Shown piece by piece: positions 34,358 to 41,630 of a stretch of DNA of 41,630 bases. A program made the translations under genes and the position numbers. This DNA comes from Anaerozeibacter quisquiliarum (GTDB lineage: Bacteria > Bacillota > Clostridia > Christensenellales > Aristaeellaceae), in the NCBI GenBank assembly GCA_051162045.1, contig JBISDI010000034.1, one strand, 5' to 3'. How positions within the stretch are numbered: the first letter of the stretch is position 1; every line of letters begins with the position of its first letter. The notes below the pieces were generated by a model that was not told the DNA's origin, ran no database searches, and worked only from the letters and a program-made list of their open reading frames with translations.

Positions 34358-36517
34358 ATGAATCGCTACGAAACAGAGCTCGGCGGACGGACACTGGTGC
34401 TGGAGTTCGGCAAGTACTGCGACCAGGCGTCCGGTTCTTGCTTTGTCCGCTACGGAGACACCTGCGTACTGGTCAACGCGACCGTATCGGCGTCTCAGCG
34501 CCCCGGCATCGACTTTTTCCCGCTCGGCGTCGATTTTGAGGAGAAGCTGTACTCGGTCGGGCGCATCCCCGGCGGCTGGATCCGCCGCGAGGGCCGCCCG
34601 TCGGAGAAGGCCACTCTGACCAGTCGGCTGATCGACCGCCCGCTGCGCCCGCTGTTTCCCAAGGGGATGCGCAACGACGTGAACGTGGTGGCCACCGTGA
34701 TGTCGGTCGATCAGGACAACAGCCCCGACATCCCCGCGATGATCGGCTCGTCCGCGGCGCTGTGCGTGTCGCAGATCCCGTTCGCCGGCCCGACCGGCGC
34801 GGTCAATATCGGATACATCGACGGACGGTTCGTCGTCAACCCCACGACGCGCGAGAAGGAGCAATCCACGCTCGACCTGACCGTGGCCGGCACCAAGGAA
34901 GCCGTGCTGATGGTCGAGGCAGGCGCGAAGGAAGTCAGCGAAGAGGTCATGCTAAACGGCATCCTGTTCGCCCACGAGGAGATCAAGAAGCTGGTCGCGC
35001 TCCAGGAGAAGATCGTCTCAGAGATCGGCAAGCCCAAGCAGGAGTTCCCGCTGACGCTGCCGGGCGATGACGTGAAGGCCGCCGTGCGCGAATTCGCGCT
35101 TGAAAAGGTGCGCTATTGCTTTGAAACCTTCGACCGCCAGGAGCGCCAGGCGCGCGAAGATGCGGTCAAGCAGGAGACGATCGCCCGCTTCGCCGAGCAG
35201 TTCGCCGGCCGCGAAGGCGAGATCGGCGACGCGCTGTACGCGCTGAATAAGGAAGTCATGCGTCGGCGCATCCTCGACGAGGGCGTGCGCCCCGACGGCC
35301 GGTCGCTGACCGAGGTGCGCCCGATCTGGTGCGAGACGAGCATCCTGCCGCGCCCGCATGGCTCGGCGGTGTTCACGCGCGGCCAGACCCAGGTCATGAC
35401 CGTGACCACGCTGGCCCCGGTCAGCGAGCAGCAGATTCTTGACAGCATCAGCCCCGAGGAGACCAAGCGCTACATGCATCAATACAACTTCCCCGGCTAC
35501 TCGACCGGTGAAGCCAAGCCCATGCGCAGCCCCGGCCGCCGCGAAATCGGCCACGGCGCGCTGGCCGAGCGTGCGCTCGAGCCCATGATCCCCTCGACCG
35601 AGGAGTTCCCCTACTGCCTGCGCCTGGTCAGCGAGGTGCTCTCGTCCAACGGCTCCACCTCGCAGGCCTCGGTGTGCGGATCGACGCTGTCGCTGATGGA
35701 CGCGGGCGTGCCGATCAAGCGCCCGGTCGCCGGCGTGGCGATGGGCTTGATTAAGGACGCCGAGGGCAGCGGCAAGGTGGCGGTGCTGACCGACATCCAG
35801 GGCCTCGAGGACTTCCTGGGCGATATGGACTTCAAGGTGGCCGGCACCGCGCTCGGCATCACCGCGATCCAGATGGACATCAAGATCAAGGGCATCGACG
35901 AGCCGATCCTGCGCCAGGCGCTGGCCCAGGCGTTCGACGGGCGCATGCACATACTCGGCAAGATGCTCGAAGCGCTGCCCGCGCCGCGCCCGAGCCTGTC
36001 GAAGTACGCGCCCAAGATCATCACCTTCAAGATCAACCCCGAGAAGATCGGCGAGGTGGTCGGCCCGCGCGGCAAGACGATCAACAAGATCATCGAGCAG
36101 ACCGGCGTCAAGATCGACATCGAGGACGACGGTAGCGTGTACATCGCGACCAGCGACGAGGCCGCCGCGCTCAAGGCCAAGCGCATCGTAGAGGGCATCG
36201 CGAAGGAGCTGCAGATCGGCGACGTGTTCGTAGGCACGGTCGTGCGCATCATGCCCTTCGGCGCGTTCGTCGAGTACGCGCCCGGCAAGGACGGCATGAT
36301 CCACATCTCCAAGCTCGCAAACGAGCGCGTGGAGAAGGTAGAGGACGTAGTCGGCATCGGCGACACGCTCGAGTGCCGCGTGGCCGAGGTTGACGGCCAG
36401 GGGCGCATCAACCTAGTGCGCAACGACATCCAGTACGACAACGAGGCCATGCCGGTGCGCCGGCCCCCGCGTCCGGGCGGGGATCGCGGCGGTCGGCCCG
36501 GCGGGTTCCGCAGATAA
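34358..36517 (+). CDS. pnp: Polyribonucleotide nucleotidyltransferase (PNPase)
   Basis: The protein has 719 residues. It degrades RNA 3' to 5' using phosphate. Two RNase PH domains (about 10-140 and 315-455) flank a helical domain; FPLGVDFEEKLYSVGRIPGG and REIGHGALAERAL are recognisable. A KH domain (IGEVVGPRGKTINKI) and an S1 domain (GTVVRIMPFGAFVEY) follow, and a short Gly/Arg tail ends the protein. The ATG at 34358 is chosen for GAAGGAGG six bases upstream. A terminator follows at 36533. Confidence 0.98.
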   Translation: MNRYETELGGRTLVLEFGKYCDQASGSCFVRYGDTCVLVNATVSASQRPGIDFFPLGVDFEEKLYSVGRIPGGWIRREGRPSEKATLTSRLIDRPLRPLFPKGMRNDVNVVATVMSVDQDNSPDIPAMIGSSAALCVSQIPFAGPTGAVNIGYIDGRFVVNPTTREKEQSTLDLTVAGTKEAVLMVEAGAKEVSEEVMLNGILFAHEEIKKLVALQEKIVSEIGKPKQEFPLTLPGDDVKAAVREFALEKVRYCFETFDRQERQAREDAVKQETIARFAEQFAGREGEIGDALYALNKEVMRRRILDEGVRPDGRSLTEVRPIWCETSILPRPHGSAVFTRGQTQVMTVTTLAPVSEQQILDSISPEETKRYMHQYNFPGYSTGEAKPMRSPGRREIGHGALAERALEPMIPSTEEFPYCLRLVSEVLSSNGSTSQASVCGSTLSLMDAGVPIKRPVAGVAMGLIKDAEGSGKVAVLTDIQGLEDFLGDMDFKVAGTALGITAIQMDIKIKGIDEPILRQALAQAFDGRMHILGKMLEALPAPRPSLSKYAPKIITFKINPEKIGEVVGPRGKTINKIIEQTGVKIDIEDDGSVYIATSDEAAALKAKRIVEGIAKELQIGDVFVGTVVRIMPFGAFVEYAPGKDGMIHISKLANERVEKVEDVVGIGDTLECRVAEVDGQGRINLVRNDIQYDNEAMPVRRPPRPGGDRGGRPGGFRR

Positions 36518-36532
36518 TCGGTAGATCATTAC

Positions 36533-36570
36533 GCGCGAGGAAGTGGGCAAGGCTCATTCCTCGCGCATTT
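36533..36570 (+). terminator. Terminator after pnp
   Basis: GCGCGAGGAA (36533-36542) pairs with TTCCTCGCGC (36557-36566), loop 14 bases, followed by ATTTT. The ribosome binding site of the next gene begins directly in the T-tract, so read-through into the peptidase gene is likely. Confidence 0.7.
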
Positions 36571-36584
36571 TGGAGCGATTTTCA

Positions 36585-37823
36585 ATGTTTGACCAATTGA
36601 CCCTGAACAACGGACTGCGCATCGTCGCCGAGCGCATTCCCCATTTCCGCTCGGTGTCGGTCGGGCTGTGGCTGGGCGCGGGTTCGCAGTACGAAACTCT
36701 CGAGCAGGGAGGCATCAGCCACTTCATCGAGCACATGCTGTTTAAGGGGACTGAGAAGCGCAGCGCGCGTCAGATCGCCGAGGTGATGGACGCCGTCGGC
36801 GGTCAGCTCAACGCCTTCACCGCCAAGGAGTGCACCTGCTTCTACGCCAAAGTGGTCGACGAGCACCTGCCGCTCGCGATGGACGTGCTCAGCGACCTGG
36901 TGCTGGGTTCCACATTCGATCCGTCCGACCTCGAAAAGGAAAAGGGCGTGGTGCTCGAGGAGATCAACATGGCTGAGGACACGCCCGAAGACGTGGTCAG
37001 CGAGCTTATCATGCTGGCGCGCTACGGCGATCAGCCGCTTTCTCGCCCGATCCTGGGGGAGACGGCGACCGTGTCGGCCTTCACGCGGGCAGGTGTGCTC
37101 GATTACCATCACAAGCTGTACCGGCCCGACAACTGCGTGTTGGCGGTGGCCGGCAACTACGACTGGCAGGCGCTGGTCGAGTTGGCAAAGCGGTATCTGG
37201 GCGCGTGGGCGCGGCCCGAGGGCGCATTGCCCACCTATCTGTCGTTGCCGCCCGCGCCGCAGGTGCTCAGGCGCGAGAAGGAGATCGAGCAGTTGCACCT
37301 GTGCGTGGGCTATCCGTGCGCCAATCAGGGCAGCGACATGCTTTACCCGGCCTCGGTCGTCAACAGCGTATTCGGCGGCGCGATGAGTTCGCGGCTGTTC
37401 CAGACGATTCGCGAGGAAAAGGGCATGGTCTACTCGGTCTACTCATATCCGACGTCTTACAAGGACACCGGCATCCTGATCGTATATGCCGGCACCAGCA
37501 TGCAAAACGGCCCCGAGGTTTTGTCGCTGATCCGCCGTGAGGCCGACAGCATGGCGCGCGAGGGCATGACCATGGACGAGTTTACCAAGGCGCGCGACCA
37601 GCTCAAGGGCAACTACATTTTGGGGCTCGAGTCCACCTCCAGCCGGATGAACGCCATGGGCCGGCGGTTGCTGTTGCTCAACGACACCCAGGATGAACAG
37701 GCCGTGATCCGCAAGATCGACTCAATCACCTACGATCAGGTGCAATCGGTCGCGCTCGAGATGCTCTCCGGGGAGGCCGCGCTGGCGTTGGTCGGGCGCG
37801 GTGTGGACGCAATGGAGGCGTAA
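36585..37823 (+). CDS. M16-family zinc metallopeptidase (MlpA/YmxG type)
   Basis: The protein has 412 residues. The inverted zinc motif HxxEH is H46-F-I-E49-H50 in ISHFIEHMLFKGT, and the downstream acidic ligand lies in LEEINMAEDTPED. The second M16 domain contains GGAMSSRLFQTIREEKGMVYSVYS. The placement after pnp and before spoVFAB matches Bacillus mlpA/ymxG. No signal peptide is seen, so it acts in the cytoplasm. The ATG at 36585 has GGAG nine bases upstream. Confidence 0.93.
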   Translation: MFDQLTLNNGLRIVAERIPHFRSVSVGLWLGAGSQYETLEQGGISHFIEHMLFKGTEKRSARQIAEVMDAVGGQLNAFTAKECTCFYAKVVDEHLPLAMDVLSDLVLGSTFDPSDLEKEKGVVLEEINMAEDTPEDVVSELIMLARYGDQPLSRPILGETATVSAFTRAGVLDYHHKLYRPDNCVLAVAGNYDWQALVELAKRYLGAWARPEGALPTYLSLPPAPQVLRREKEIEQLHLCVGYPCANQGSDMLYPASVVNSVFGGAMSSRLFQTIREEKGMVYSVYSYPTSYKDTGILIVYAGTSMQNGPEVLSLIRREADSMAREGMTMDEFTKARDQLKGNYILGLESTSSRMNAMGRRLLLLNDTQDEQAVIRKIDSITYDQVQSVALEMLSGEAALALVGRGVDAMEA

Positions 37824-37824
37824 C

Positions 37825-38196
37825 ATGGACCGCTTACAAAAGGTTTTCGAACGGCAGCAGGCATTCAACGAAGAGCTGGTCGCGCGCCGCCATCTGGAGG
37901 GCATTTCGGACGAGCAGTGGATTCAAAAACAAGTGCTGGCGATGATGTCCGAGCTCTCCGAAGTGCTGGGCGAGGTCAACTTCAAGTGGTGGAAAAACCC
38001 GAGGCCGGTCAATTCCGATAATTTAAAGGAAGAACTGGTCGACGTGTTCCACTTCTTCATCGGCATGTGCCTGAGCGCCGGCATGACCGCCGACGAGCTC
38101 TACGAACGCTATCTGCGCAAGAACCAGGAGAACTTCGACCGCCAGCACGGCCGGTCGGAGAAGAAAGGGTATGAAGTAGAGGACGAGCCCGAGTGA
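37825..38196 (+). CDS. Dimeric dUTPase-like (dUTPase_2/MazG superfamily) nucleotide pyrophosphatase
   Basis: The protein has 123 residues. The all-alpha NTP-PPase helices show the metal-binding acidic motifs SELSEVLGEVNFKWWK and EELVDVFHFFIGMCLSAGM (E-E-x-x-D), followed by KNQENFDRQ. The family hydrolyses dUTP, or other nucleoside triphosphates, to the monophosphate and pyrophosphate. The ATG at 37825 is one base after the peptidase stop, with GGAGG six bases upstream. Exact substrate not certain. Confidence 0.85.
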   Translation: MDRLQKVFERQQAFNEELVARRHLEGISDEQWIQKQVLAMMSELSEVLGEVNFKWWKNPRPVNSDNLKEELVDVFHFFIGMCLSAGMTADELYERYLRKNQENFDRQHGRSEKKGYEVEDEPE

Positions 38197-38222
38197 AGGC
38201 ATGAGATGCGGGCGCGCCGTAG

Positions 38223-38314
38223 GGGCGGCCACCGGCCGCCCTGCAAACCGCCGTCAATTTGTGTAAATCGCATTCGTGCGGATAACATGCGCCGGGGGGC
38301 AACTACCCCCGGCG
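38223..38314. repeat. Two GC-rich hairpins between the dUTPase and MutS-like genes
   Basis: GGGCGGCC-ACC-GGCCGCCC (38223-38241), and CGCCGGGGG (38290-38298) paired with CCCCCGGCG (38306-38314). Neither has a T-run. They fill most of the 148-base gap. The second lies about 17 bases before the ribosome binding site of the next gene and could limit its translation. Confidence 0.55.
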
Positions 38315-38344
38315 AAGCTGTAACGCAACAAAGGAGGCAGCATC

Positions 38345-40024
38345 ATGCCGGTTCACGTATGGCTCCCTCTCGCCCTGATCGCCCTGCCCGCGCTGGCCCT
38401 CTGCGCGCGCTTTTTTCGGCGGCGGCGGATGGAAAAACAACTGAAACTGCGCTGGTGCGCGGACGCCGAACCGCTCGAGCGGGACATCCTCGAGGACGCA
38501 GCCGGCTACCACCGGATGCGGCGCGCGGCCATGCCGGACACCGCCTTGGTAGACGACGCCACCTGGGACGACCTCGACATGGACGTGCTGTTTTTGCGCC
38601 TCAACCGCACGATGAGCGCGGCCGGGCGCGAGGTGCTGTACGACATACTGCGCGATACCGGCGCTTCGGCGGAGGCGCTCAAGGCGCGCGATGTGCGCGC
38701 CCAGGCGTTCGGCCGCGACGAAAACCTGCGTCTGCGCGTGCAGATGGCGCTCACCCGCGTGCTCAAGCCGTCGTTCCACGGCGCGCCGCGCTACCTGTTT
38801 CGCGCCGGATTCCAGGTGCCCGAGCGTCGGGGCATCTACTACGCACTATCGCTGTCGATGGTGCTGCTGATCGCGGCCAGTCCCTTCTTTCCGCAGGCGT
38901 TGCTGGCCATGATGGGGCTGCTCATCGTCAATATAGCGGTTTATGCCGCGACCGAGCGGCGCTGGGGCCGGGAAAAGTGCGCGCTCAAGCACATCGCTTC
39001 GGTGCTCAGTGCCGCGCGGCAACTCTCGAAGATCGACGCGCCTGAGCTGGCAGCCGACATCGCGCGCATCAAGGCGCGCGTGCACGAACTGCGCGCGGTG
39101 CGGTTCTGGCTGCCGATGTTTGCGATGGAGCGCGCGGGCGATCTGGATTTCCTGACCAATTACCTCAAGATCATGTTCCTGTTGGATATGGTCAGCCTGT
39201 GCGCCATCGCGCGCGGCACTCAGCGCCATGAACAGGCATTGCGCGACCTGTACCAGTTGGTGGGCGAGCTGGACGCCGCGCTCGCGATCACGCAGTTGCG
39301 CGAAGTGACGCCTGTTCATTGCGTTCCCGAATTCACATCCGACTTGCGCGTTCAAGGAAAGGGGCTCGCGCATCCGCTGATCGTAGAGCCGGTGCGCAAC
39401 GACGTCGATTGGCAAGGCTGCGCACTGCTCACCGGCTCGAACGCCTCGGGCAAGTCCACCTTCGTCAAGGCGATGGCGATCAACTGCATTTTGGCCCAGA
39501 CGATATACAGTTGTTTTGCCGAGCGCTTTCAGTTGCCGCGCGCGCGGGTGATGAGCTCGATGGCCGTGTGCGACAGCGTGGTGGACGGCGAGAGCTATTT
39601 TGTGGCCGAAATCAAGCGCATCAAGCGCCTGCTGGACGCGGCGACCGAGGGCGGCATGCTGCTCGCGTTCGTGGACGAGATCCTGCGCGGCACCAACACC
39701 GTCGAGCGCGTCGCCGCATCGAGCGCTGTGCTGCGCGCCCTCGCCGATCACAATTTGCTCTGCATGGCGGCCACCCACGACATCGAACTCACGCGCATGT
39801 TGGCCGACGTCTATGAAAACTGGCACTTCCGCGAGGAAGTGACTGAGCGGGGCATCGTCTTCACCTATCAGTTGCACCATGGCTCCTCAACAACCCGCAA
39901 TGCCCTTAAGCTGCTCGAGCAGATGGGTTTCGCGGGAGATATTGTCCGCGAGGCCAAAGAATCGGCGGCCACCTTTGAGCGCGAGGGCCGATGGCCCATG
40001 CCCGCTTCCGGATTCCTTTCATAA
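38345..40024 (+). CDS. Membrane-associated MutS-like ATPase
   Basis: The protein has 559 residues. The C-terminal third is a MutS-type ATPase: Walker A GSNASGKST (about 363-371), the region SSMAVCDSVVDGESYFVAEI, Walker B LLAFVDEILRGTNTVER (D444/E445) and the His-switch ATHD. The N-terminal part is not that of mismatch-repair MutS. It has a membrane helix at 5-22 and a pair of helices at about 163-205, followed by helical lever-like segments. There is no mismatch-binding domain and no Smr nuclease. Membrane MutS-like proteins of this form exist in Bacillota, but their role is unknown. AAAGGAGG lies seven bases before the ATG; a terminator follows. Confidence 0.85.
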   Translation: MPVHVWLPLALIALPALALCARFFRRRRMEKQLKLRWCADAEPLERDILEDAAGYHRMRRAAMPDTALVDDATWDDLDMDVLFLRLNRTMSAAGREVLYDILRDTGASAEALKARDVRAQAFGRDENLRLRVQMALTRVLKPSFHGAPRYLFRAGFQVPERRGIYYALSLSMVLLIAASPFFPQALLAMMGLLIVNIAVYAATERRWGREKCALKHIASVLSAARQLSKIDAPELAADIARIKARVHELRAVRFWLPMFAMERAGDLDFLTNYLKIMFLLDMVSLCAIARGTQRHEQALRDLYQLVGELDAALAITQLREVTPVHCVPEFTSDLRVQGKGLAHPLIVEPVRNDVDWQGCALLTGSNASGKSTFVKAMAINCILAQTIYSCFAERFQLPRARVMSSMAVCDSVVDGESYFVAEIKRIKRLLDAATEGGMLLAFVDEILRGTNTVERVAASSAVLRALADHNLLCMAATHDIELTRMLADVYENWHFREEVTERGIVFTYQLHHGSSTTRNALKLLEQMGFAGDIVREAKESAATFEREGRWPMPASGFLS

Positions 40025-40045
40025 ACATAGAAAAGCACCCCCTAT

Positions 40046-40075
40046 GCCCGGCCTACGCGGCCGGGCGTTCGTTTT
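40046..40075 (+). terminator. Terminator after the MutS-like gene
   Basis: GCCCGGCC (40046-40053), loop TACGC, GGCCGGGC (40059-40066), then GTTCGTTTT. It lies 22 bases after the stop codon. Confidence 0.85.
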
Positions 40076-40085
40076 GCCGCGCGGC

Positions 40086-40116
40086 GGCACCCGTTCCGCG
40101 CGTCGGACATAGGATG
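40086..40116 (+). promoter_or_regulatory. Possible sigma-K-type promoter of spoVFA
   Basis: GGCACC (40086-40091), a 16-base spacer and CATAGGATG (40108-40116) resemble the late mother-cell pattern (AC-containing -35, CATAnnnTA -10, one base off). It lies after a terminator and 25 bases before spoVFA, whose Bacillus counterpart is a late mother-cell gene. This is suggestive only. Confidence 0.4.
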
Positions 40117-40140
40117 CCGCGTCGGGGGGAGGGAAGAACG

Positions 40141-40986
40141 ATGGAACTGGTGGCGATCGGCGGTGATTTGCGCTACGCGCATATGGTACGCCTGGCGCGC
40201 CGAGAAGGGATGGAGGCAAAAGCGCTGGGACTGGAGCGCTCGGAGGTGACCGGCGTACCGGCGGCCGATTGGGCGGACGTCGAACGCGCCGCGTCGATTG
40301 TGATGCCCAACCCCTTTGCCAAGGGGTTGGTGCTGCCGTTTTCCGCCAGAGTCTTTCCGTGGATCGAGCTTGAGGGGCACCTGCGCGCCGGTACGACGCT
40401 TATGCTGTTTGGACCGGGCGAAGCGCCTGAGGCGATCCGCGCGCGCCACCCGATCGTGCGGCTGTGCCGCGACGAGGCGCTGACCTGCGCGCTGGCGCGG
40501 CAGACCGCCGAGGGGGCGATTGCCTCGGCCGTCCGGCGCGCCGATTACGAACTTTACGGCTGTCCGGTGCTGATCGTGGGCTATGGGCGGATCGCCCGGT
40601 CGCTACATAAGATGCTCTCGGGTTACGGCGCGCTGGTCACCGTTGCGGCGCGCCGGGAGGAGGCGCGTGCGCAGGCGCGCACGGCGGGCGCGCGGGCGGT
40701 TGACCTTATGCAAATGGAGGCGCTGCTGCCCGGCGCGCGCATGGTGTTTTCCACGCCGCCCGAGCGGGTGCTGGACGGCGCGCGTGTTCAGCGTCTGCGC
40801 CCGGATTCGCTGCTCGTCGATTTGTCTAGCCCGCCCTACGGCGTAGATCTGGAGGCGGCGCTGGCGCGCGGCGTCGACGCCTGGCGCGAGCCGGCGCTGC
40901 CCGGTCGGCATTGTCCCGAGAGCGCGGGCGCGGCGTTGCTTACCGCGGTGCGCCGGGCGATGAAAGGAGAGGGGTATGATGGGTAA
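40141..40986 (+). CDS. spoVFA: Dipicolinate synthase subunit A
   Basis: The protein has 281 residues. With subunit B it converts dihydrodipicolinate to dipicolinic acid in the mother cell, the spore-core solute. The NAD(P)-binding Rossmann segment PVLIVGYGRIARSLHKML (about 140-157) and the end of the family LPGRHCPESAGAALL are clear. The N-terminal region starts VAIGGDLRYAHMVRLA. The ATG at 40141 has GGGGGGAGGG upstream. Its end overlaps spoVFB by 11 bases. It is evidence that the organism sporulates. Confidence 0.92.
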   Translation: MELVAIGGDLRYAHMVRLARREGMEAKALGLERSEVTGVPAADWADVERAASIVMPNPFAKGLVLPFSARVFPWIELEGHLRAGTTLMLFGPGEAPEAIRARHPIVRLCRDEALTCALARQTAEGAIASAVRRADYELYGCPVLIVGYGRIARSLHKMLSGYGALVTVAARREEARAQARTAGARAVDLMQMEALLPGARMVFSTPPERVLDGARVQRLRPDSLLVDLSSPPYGVDLEAALARGVDAWREPALPGRHCPESAGAALLTAVRRAMKGEGYDG

Positions 40987-41581
40987 CCTGTCGGGTGCGC
41001 GCATCGCGATTGCGCTCACCGGCTCATTCTGCACGCTGCAGGCGGTGTTCGACGTGTTGCCTGCGCTGCGGGCGGCGGGCGCCGAGCTCACGCCCATTCT
41101 GTCAGGCGCTGTCGTCACCATGGACACGCGGTTCTTTACCGCGCGTAAGGTGCGCGAAACGATCGAGGACATATGCGGGCGGGCCGCGCTGACTACGATT
41201 CCCGAGGTGGAACCCATCGGGCCAAAAAGGATGTTCGACCTGATCGTCGTCGCGCCCTGCACCGGCAACACCTGCGCCAAGCTGTCGCTGGGTATCGCCG
41301 ACACCTCGGTGACCATGGCCTGCAAATCACAGCTCAGAAACCAGCGGCCGGTGCTGATCGGCCTGGCCACCAACGACGCGCTGGCGGCCGGCGCGCGCAA
41401 CATGGGCGTGCTGATGGCGCGCAAACAGATATATTTTATCCCACTTGGTCAGGATGACCCGGCGGCCAAGCCGAGTTCGATGGTGTTCCACGCATCGCGG
41501 TTACAGGAGGCGGCGGGGGCGGCCCTCGCGGGGCGGCAATTGCAGCCGCTGCTGGTCGCGTGGGGCGAACGCGACTCTTAA
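40976..41581 (+). CDS. spoVFB: Dipicolinate synthase subunit B (flavoprotein-like)
   Basis: The protein has 201 residues. The fold is that of the Dfp/flavoprotein family: IAIALTGSFCTLQAVFDVLP at the start, then DLIVVAPCTGNTCAKLSLGIAD and the end PLLVAWGERDS. It pairs with SpoVFA. AAAGGAG lies six bases before the ATG 40976; a second ATG follows at once. In Bacillus the next gene is asd, and the same order may continue outside the window. Confidence 0.93.
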   Translation: MMGNLSGARIAIALTGSFCTLQAVFDVLPALRAAGAELTPILSGAVVTMDTRFFTARKVRETIEDICGRAALTTIPEVEPIGPKRMFDLIVVAPCTGNTCAKLSLGIADTSVTMACKSQLRNQRPVLIGLATNDALAAGARNMGVLMARKQIYFIPLGQDDPAAKPSSMVFHASRLQEAAGAALAGRQLQPLLVAWGERDS

Positions 41582-41613
41582 CATCAAAACGGATTATTTC
41601 GCAAAATTGGGTG

Positions 41614-41619
41614 TTGACA
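41614..41619 (+). promoter_or_regulatory. -35 element of a downstream gene
   Basis: TTGACA stands 11 bases before the end of the window, after the spoVFB stop. The matching -10 would lie just outside. By synteny the next gene could be asd or another lysine-pathway gene. Confidence 0.4.
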
Positions 41620-41630
41620 TGGGCGTTTGT

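Overview
The window looks like a chromosomal segment of a spore-forming, GC-rich member of the Clostridia (Bacillota). The evidence is the Bacillus-like order rimP-nusA-ylxR-ylxQ-infB-rbfA-nrnA-truB ... rpsO-pnp-M16 peptidase ... spoVFA-spoVFB, the many strong AGGAGG-type ribosome binding sites with TTG and GTG starts, and the two dipicolinate synthase genes that mark endospore formation. The species cannot be told from the sequence alone.

Layout. (1) 1-4.2 kb, minus strand: an ArsR-controlled six-gene operon (ArsR repressor, YraQ/ArsP-type permease, ferredoxin-DUF2703 fusion, membrane-anchored thioredoxin, CcdA, small CXXC redox protein) with its own promoter, operator and terminator. The first 62 bases are a diverged copy of the same ArsR promoter and belong to a gene just off the left edge. 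(2) 4.2-8.3 kb: decayed mobile DNA. It holds the tail of a large serine recombinase, an IS3-family remnant, a small phage-type membrane protein, a complete phage-type endolysin, an intact tRNA-Arg(CCU) with a broken second tRNA beside it, and about 700 bases without a gene. (3) 8.3-9.0 kb: an HD-domain protein with a near-consensus promoter. (4) 9.1-15.6 kb, plus strand: a ROK regulator followed by a sugar ABC importer (permease, binding protein, ATPase), an L-rhamnose-mutarotase-like protein and a D-lyxose isomerase. This looks like a pathway for uptake, anomer conversion and isomerisation of an aldose of lyxose/mannose configuration; it has no dedicated kinase. (5) 15.6-16.4 kb: a small module of an XRE-type regulator and a divergent 76-residue protein with three operator-like dyads between them, flanked by two direct copies of a ribokinase 3' end plus hairpin. 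(6) 16.4-21.5 kb, minus strand: ribokinase, dapF, glyA, a YbaK-type deacylase and a MATE exporter. (7) 21.6-24.5 kb: a deleted SLC13-like permease remnant, a thymidine kinase-GNAT fusion and a secreted WG-repeat protein. (8) 24.5-41.6 kb, plus strand: the translation/RNA-processing block, then an M16 peptidase, a dimeric dUTPase-like protein, a membrane-bound MutS-like ATPase and spoVFAB.

Base composition changes visibly near 16.37 kb. The left part is of moderate GC with mixed codon use, while the right part is strongly GC-rich with long open antisense frames. Regions 1-5 therefore look like accessory DNA joined to a core chromosome at the 3' end of the ribokinase gene. The best candidates for little-described biology are the Cys-rich ArsR/DUF2703/CcdA redox operon, the mutarotase/lyxose isomerase import operon, the XRE three-operator module between direct repeats, the thymidine kinase-acetyltransferase fusion, and the membrane MutS-like ATPase.
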